A stretch of 64,000 nucleotides of DNA from Brevibacillus fluminis (lineage in GTDB: Bacteria; Bacillota; Bacilli; Brevibacillales; Brevibacillaceae): contig NZ_RHHQ01000013.1 of assembly GCF_003710825.1 (NCBI RefSeq), positions 120,298-184,297 of the forward strand, read 5' to 3'. The notes below the pieces were generated by a model. The model saw nothing but the letters and a program-made list of their open reading frames with translations, was not told the origin of the DNA and searched no databases. This document shows positions 60,427 through 64,000 of this stretch, piece by piece. Both the position numbers and the translations under genes were made by a program. Position 1 is the stretch's first letter; each line of letters opens with the position of its first letter.

Positions 60427-60448
60427 TGCGTTTCTCCTTACTCTTCGT

Positions 60449-60465
60449 TATAACCGTAAGTTATA
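60449..60465. promoter_or_regulatory. LysR-type operator dyad
   Basis: TATAAC-CGTAA-GTTATA is a perfect 6+6 dyad containing the LysR T-N11-A pattern, in the 122-base divergent region between the LysR and EamA genes. Confidence 0.6.
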
Positions 60466-60548
60466 CCCCTATTCGATATCGATAGTACCACACTGACACG
60501 CCCCCTTGGTATTCTTTTCATCAATACAGAAGAGAGGGGACGCTTTTA

Positions 60549-61451
60549 TTGATCTTGTTAAACTATATTGTCATGTGCCTTATTTTTAGTACGTCATTTT
60601 TAGCAATTAAGCTAGGCCTTACGGATGGAATGCCGCCTTTTTTCTTTGCCGCTCTCCGCTTTTTGCTGGCGGGTGCGCTCATTTTGGCTTTTCTTGGCTT
60701 GCGCAAGCAATGGAGTCCACTACCGTTACGCTCCTACCTCGACATCGCCACCGTCGCCTTTTTGATGACGACGATTCCCTTTGCATCGCTTTACTGGGCA
60801 GAACAGCATATCTCCTCCGGCATGGCTGCACTGCTTGTCGCCACCGCCCCGATATTTAGTACCCTTTTGTCGATCGCACTGGGGCAGGTGCGCTTCCGCT
60901 GGCATTTGCTCGCGGGACTTCTGCTCGGCATATGCGGGATTTATCTGGTAGTCGGTGCAACGCCTGAATCTGCACAGCAAGGGCCGCTGCCACTGATCGG
61001 CAAGCTCGCGATCGTTTCTTCGGAGTTGATCTATGCAATCGGCGTCATCCGCTCCAAGCGATTGCTGCAAACCGTGCCGCCGCTCACCTTTAATGCACTA
61101 CAAATGACGTTTGCCAGCGTCGGGCTGCTCTTCCTCTCCTTACTATTCGAGGATACGCTGCAGATTAGGTTTACGGTGGCGAGCCTGTCCAGCTTGCTGT
61201 ATTTGGCCTGCATCGTCTCAATTCTCGCCTTCGGTATGTTTTATTGGCTGCTCAAAGAAACCAATCCTACTTTTCCGGTCACCTGGACCTATGTCTCTCC
61301 GGTGATTGCGCTAGTGATCGGGGCTATATTTTACCGCGAGCCCGTTTCGGTTGGTCAGCTTGCCGGAGGGTTTAGCGTTCTTTTGGGCATCCTGCTTTTG
61401 AACGCGTCCGTCTGGCGCAAGAGCGAACGAAAATCTGCTGTTCCCGAATGA
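60549..61451 (+). CDS. EamA-family (DMT) exporter
   Basis: A 300-residue membrane protein with ten helices in two EamA repeats: first FSTSFLAIKLGLTDGMPPFF then FASLYWAEQHISSGMAALLV, second IGKLAIVSSELIYAIGVIRS then PVTWTYVSPVIALVIGAIFY. It starts with TTG at 60549 behind AGAGGGGA. Members export amino acids or metabolites. Divergent from a LysR regulator; that pairing is typical of exporters induced by their substrate. Terminator follows the stop. Confidence 0.9.
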   Translation: MILLNYIVMCLIFSTSFLAIKLGLTDGMPPFFFAALRFLLAGALILAFLGLRKQWSPLPLRSYLDIATVAFLMTTIPFASLYWAEQHISSGMAALLVATAPIFSTLLSIALGQVRFRWHLLAGLLLGICGIYLVVGATPESAQQGPLPLIGKLAIVSSELIYAIGVIRSKRLLQTVPPLTFNALQMTFASVGLLFLSLLFEDTLQIRFTVASLSSLLYLACIVSILAFGMFYWLLKETNPTFPVTWTYVSPVIALVIGAIFYREPVSVGQLAGGFSVLLGILLLNASVWRKSERKSAVPE

Positions 61452-61496
61452 AAAAAGCCCGACCGACTGAGACTGACTCGTCGACCGGGCTAATTT
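61451..61496 (+). terminator. Terminator of EamA exporter gene
   Basis: AGCCCGacCGAC pairs with GTCGacCGGGCT over TGAGACTGACTC, followed by AATTTT; A-run on the left side. Confidence 0.75.
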
Positions 61497-61512
61497 TAAT
61501 CTGTAAGTGTTG

Positions 61513-61774
61513 TTACTTGGCTGCAGAATCGGTCTGACACGGTTTTTCCGCTTGCGTCTGCACGAATCCTGCGATGTCCACGCCCAGCGCCTGCGCGACG
61601 CGGGAGCCGAACTCCACATTCGCGCGGGAGAAGTTGCATATCGCTTGGGTAAGTCATCAGTTCTTTCAATCTTTTGACGAGTGACGCGGCCCTCCAACTT
61701 CGGTTCGCTTTCGTTGTATGATGGCGCCTCTTTCGGCGTGTTTGCATAGCTGTTCGGTTCCGTTATTTTGACTG
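61513..61774 (-). pseudogene. Catalase gene relic (C-terminal pieces, deleted and frameshifted)
   Basis: Reading leftward, one frame gives ITEPNSYANTPKEAPSYNES and VTRQKIERTDD, a catalase stretch near the C-terminal third. About 40-50 codons are then missing and the frame shifts near 61643-61652. A second frame gives AICNFSRANVEFGSRVAQAL and on to QTDSAAK with a stop at 61513, the usual catalase C-terminus. The N-terminal two thirds are absent; the beta-propeller lipoprotein gene occupies that place. It cannot encode an active enzyme. Confidence 0.82.
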
Positions 61775-63106
61775 GCTTGGCGCAGCAAAAACATGCGCCT
61801 TTTTCCAATGCTGACCGCCATCCGCCGTCGTATACATAACCGCTGGAGCCGTTTGGTCGGTGCAAATCCACCAGCCATGCTTGGCATCGGCAAACGCCAG
61901 CAGCTGCTCACCGAAACCTTCGAAAGCGGCGGTTCCTGCGGCAACCGTTTTACCTCCGTCTGTCGTCCAACCGATGGTGTTCGGTTTATCACACGCCATG
62001 CATTGCGCCCCGATATATGCTTCCTTTGTGTTCAGCACATAAAGGGCACCAGGGCTCGAGCCGCCGATTGTCGGTCCGCCTGTGTATTCCATGGGGAAAC
62101 CAGGAGCTGGTCCGCCGCCTGCGGACGACTTGGCGATGACGGTCTGCCAGCTTTTCCCGCCATCTGCCGTGTGGAACAGGGAGTAGGAGGTTTGGTTCAT
62201 GCCGGAATCGCCAATACATTCGACCCATGCGTTGTTGCTACCTGCCGAGCGGATGATGGCGTTGGTGAGAGCAATCGTGTGTTTTGTCATGACCGCCTTC
62301 CATGTCTTGCCCCCGTCTGCTGTTCGTTGGATTTGCATGTTCACGTTGTCATATGTGACTGCCCAGCCGTTTGCCTTGTCGTGAAAATAAGCATCTCCGA
62401 CTGTTTTTGGCGGGAGCGGCAGCTTGCTCCACGTTTTGCCGCCGTCTGTCGTCCGCCAGTTTCCGCTGAATGCCTCTGTTGCGGATACGAAATGCAGAAA
62501 GCCTTCCTGTGGAACCTTCCCTGCAACGTTCCACGTCTTACCGCCATTTGTCGTATGCAAAAGCTGAAAATCGGTGCTTTTGCCTGCCATTTGGATCGTC
62601 GCCCATGCAGCCTGGTCATTGAGAGCGAAAAGCTGTGTGACCGTTCCCGTCACGTTTTTCTGCACGCTCCATGTTTGGCCCGCATTTGTTGTCTTCGCAA
62701 TCCACCCTTCTCCTCCGAGCCATCCGGTTGTAAAGCTCGCTAAGCGAGCCGCTGTCACTTTGCCGAAACGGACGTTCGCAGCTGCTTGTGGCTGATTCTC
62801 TGCCGACGGGACCAGCCTTGGCGTGGTTTGAGGCTGAGAGGCTGCTGGCGCCTGCTGCACGGGTGCTGGCGCAGTGGTAACAGTTGTTGGCTTTGCTGCA
62901 GTTGCTGTTCCGGTTGCACCCGTGGTTACCGTTTGCGTTGCAGATTCTGGTTGATTGGTCACAGGCTGTTTATTTTGAATCGCTGGTGCATTCGGTATGG
63001 GTTGCTGGCCCTGCACCTGAGCCGTTTGTTGACATCCTGTTACGGTGATTGCCCCCGTAAGAAAAAGCATCAGCATCGGTGTTTTCATCATCGCGATTGG
63101 TTTCAT
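61763..63106 (-). CDS. YCF48/BNR-like beta-propeller lipoprotein
   Basis: A 447-residue lipoprotein. The start ATG (63106) follows GGAGTGA and yields a signal ending ITVTGC (Cys25). A Thr/Pro/Gln/Ala-rich linker of about 85 residues follows (low complexity), then seven or so repeats built on TTDGGKTW or TTNGGKTW, as in photosynthesis-assembly YCF48/sortilin-like propellers. One blade has paired cysteines (IGAQCMACDKPNT). It is anchored at the outer face; ligand unknown. Its last codons (about 10) run into the catalase relic, so the present C-terminus may be new. Confidence 0.82.
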   Translation of the reverse strand: MKPIAMMKTPMLMLFLTGAITVTGCQQTAQVQGQQPIPNAPAIQNKQPVTNQPESATQTVTTGATGTATAAKPTTVTTAPAPVQQAPAASQPQTTPRLVPSAENQPQAAANVRFGKVTAARLASFTTGWLGGEGWIAKTTNAGQTWSVQKNVTGTVTQLFALNDQAAWATIQMAGKSTDFQLLHTTNGGKTWNVAGKVPQEGFLHFVSATEAFSGNWRTTDGGKTWSKLPLPPKTVGDAYFHDKANGWAVTYDNVNMQIQRTADGGKTWKAVMTKHTIALTNAIIRSAGSNNAWVECIGDSGMNQTSYSLFHTADGGKSWQTVIAKSSAGGGPAPGFPMEYTGGPTIGGSSPGALYVLNTKEAYIGAQCMACDKPNTIGWTTDGGKTVAAGTAAFEGFGEQLLAFADAKHGWWICTDQTAPAVMYTTADGGQHWKKAHVFAAPSQSK

Positions 63107-63220
63107 TTTCGTCACTCCACTCAAGGTGTTTTGCTTTCTGTACCCTTTAGACGAATCGCGTCTTGGAATCTTACAGAAGCCTTTAACGTGGATTGTGCTT
63201 ATTGTTATGGTTCTACTTGA

Positions 63221-63256
63221 AAAAAGACTGTCCGTTTTGCAACGACAGTCTTTCAA
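63221..63256 (-). terminator. Terminator of small membrane gene
   Basis: AAAGACTGTC (63223-63232) and GACAGTCTTT (63244-63253) are a perfect 10-bp stem; read leftward it is followed by TTTTTTCAAG. It lies 20 bases past the TGA at 63276. Confidence 0.75.
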
Positions 63257-63275
63257 GGCGAAGGGGGATGGGATA

Positions 63276-63608
63276 TCACGCCGGTGGATAAGGGATATCG
63301 TTTGCATCATTCATGCCCCAGAAAAAGGTGAACAGTAAGTACCAAATCAGGACAACCCTCGATACAGGCAGCAAAAGTACGTTACCCCAAATGCCGATAT
63401 GGAAAAAGACACCAGTTTATCCCCGCAATCGCCCCAGCAATGCGGAAGCGAGGCCAAACGGTGCAGCTAAAGTCGCGGGAACGGCGAAAAGAGCGGCGTT
63501 GCGGAAAAAGAAGCCTGCCGCAACAAGCGCAACCACCAGCAAAACAACTGATATGAGCGAATAGCAGATCGCCTTAATGGGGATCGTCCTCCGTTTTATA
63601 GATTTCAC
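63276..63608 (-). pseudogene. Small membrane protein frame interrupted by one in-frame stop
   Basis: A 111-codon frame runs from a GTG (63608) to TGA (63276) with a single TAA at 63417-63419. The first part has ISVVLLVVALVAAGFFF and NAALFAVPATLAAPFGLASA; after the stop it goes on FHIGIWGNVLLLPVSRVVLI then WYLLFTFFWGMNDAND, also hydrophobic helices, and a terminator follows the TGA. It may be a four-helix protein with a nonsense mutation, or a 63-residue two-helix protein. No family recognised. The start is not certain. Confidence 0.45.
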
Positions 63609-63690
63609 AGAAAAAATCCATATACTACCATATTTTATATGATTCTAGTTAATCTCATAGAGCTTCTCTAGCAATACCGGTATTAACAGC

Positions 63691-63720
63691 AAAAAAGCCA
63701 TCCGTGATGGATGGCTTCCT
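63691..63720 (-). terminator. rRNA operon terminator
   Basis: AAGCCATCC and GGATGGCTT pair around GTGAT; read leftward the stem is followed by TTTTTTGC. It lies about 50 bases past the 23S 3' end. Confidence 0.85.
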
Positions 63721-63769
63721 TTATTCCTTGAAAACTGGATACGCAAGTATGCTTGTGGATTAGTTGTGG

Positions 63770-64000
63770 ATAAGCCCTCGACCGATTAGTATTCGTCAGC
63801 TCCACGCGTTACCGCGCTTCCACACCGAACCTATCAACCTCATCGTCTATGAGGGGTCTTACCAGATTAACTCTGTGGGAAATCTCATCTCAAGGGGGGC
63901 TTCACGCTTAGATGCTTTCAGCGCTTATCCCGTCCATACATAGCTACCCAGCTGTGCTCCTGGCGGAACAACTGGTGCACCAGCGGTATGTCCACCCCGG
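63770..64000 (-). rRNA. 23S rRNA, 3' end (partial)
   Basis: The reverse complement carries GGTGGACATACCGCTGGTGC, GGGATAAGCGCTGAAAGCAT, GTGAAGCCCCCCTTGAGATG and ends ACTAATCGGTCGAGGGCTTA then TCC, the known 3' terminal domain of Bacillales 23S rRNA. The window edge falls right after the sarcin-ricin loop. Transcription is leftward and a terminator follows within ~50 bases; no 5S gene is found in between. Confidence 0.95.

Noticed and set aside
61496..61747. 83-codon independent gene at the catalase relic
   Set aside because: The frame crosses the junction of two catalase segments and has no family-like content of its own.
63045..63338. Plus-strand membrane-like frame overlapping the lipoprotein start
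   Set aside because: It is antisense to a clear lipoprotein signal and a terminator and lacks a ribosome site.

Overview
The window comes from a Gram-positive, endospore-forming member of the Bacillales, most likely the Brevibacillus/Paenibacillaceae side. The evidence is a GerA-type germination cluster, a caa3 cytochrome oxidase operon in ctaCDEFG order with ctaM, AddAB rather than RecBCD, strong Shine-Dalgarno sites, lipoprotein signals and the 3' end of a Bacillus-type 23S rRNA. By eye the GC content is a little over 50 percent. Coding is dense and chromosomal. There is no prophage, no CRISPR array and no complete insertion sequence.

Layout. 1-4366: an RND-type permease (its 3' end lies outside the window) and its lipoprotein adaptor. 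4.4-8.9 kb: an RlmA-like rRNA methyltransferase with a structured leader, an acetyltransferase, a Cof phosphatase and a secreted protein built of two similar halves. 9.1-14.8 kb: a 3-oxoacid CoA-transferase pair, an esterase between two related long hairpin elements, an auxin-efflux-type carrier, purU and an unrecognised membrane-anchored protein. 14.8-27.1 kb: one leftward repair operon, sbcD-sbcC-addB-addA. 27.2-35.8 kb: heme A synthesis (ctaB-ctaA), a TauE-type permease, then the leftward caa3 oxidase operon ctaC-D-E-F-G-M. 36.2-41.0 kb: a drug/metabolite exporter and a MacAB-like efflux operon. 41.2-44.7 kb: a small beta/gamma-crystallin-like protein and a germination operon that has A and C subunits plus a small 2-TM protein but no B subunit. 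44.9-48.3 kb: a sigma-54 activator followed by a class III aminotransferase with a textbook -24/-12 promoter and two upstream dyads. 48.4-63.1 kb: surface lipoproteins, MocR, LysR and kinase regulators, acetyltransferase, oxidoreductase, AlkD-like, nitroreductase, YitT, MscL and EamA genes, a catalase relic and a beta-propeller lipoprotein. 63.2-64.0 kb: a small membrane gene with an in-frame stop and the 3' end of a leftward 23S rRNA gene.

How the genes work together. The ctaBA and ctaCDEFGM blocks together make a complete heme A/caa3 terminal oxidase. SbcCD and AddAB act on the same substrate, double-strand DNA ends. The efflux genes include an RND-like pair and an ABC-MFP tripartite set. 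The sigma-54 activator most probably controls only the aminotransferase beside it.

The most unusual content is non-coding: a pair of ~215-bp hairpins with different stem sequences but the same apical loop; three copies of an ~85-bp two-hairpin repeat, one abutting a sigma-54 promoter; a three-unit 27-bp tandem of hairpins; and a yitT leader whose four similar arms can pair in alternative ways. All functional assignments rest on reading motifs by eye; no database search was possible.
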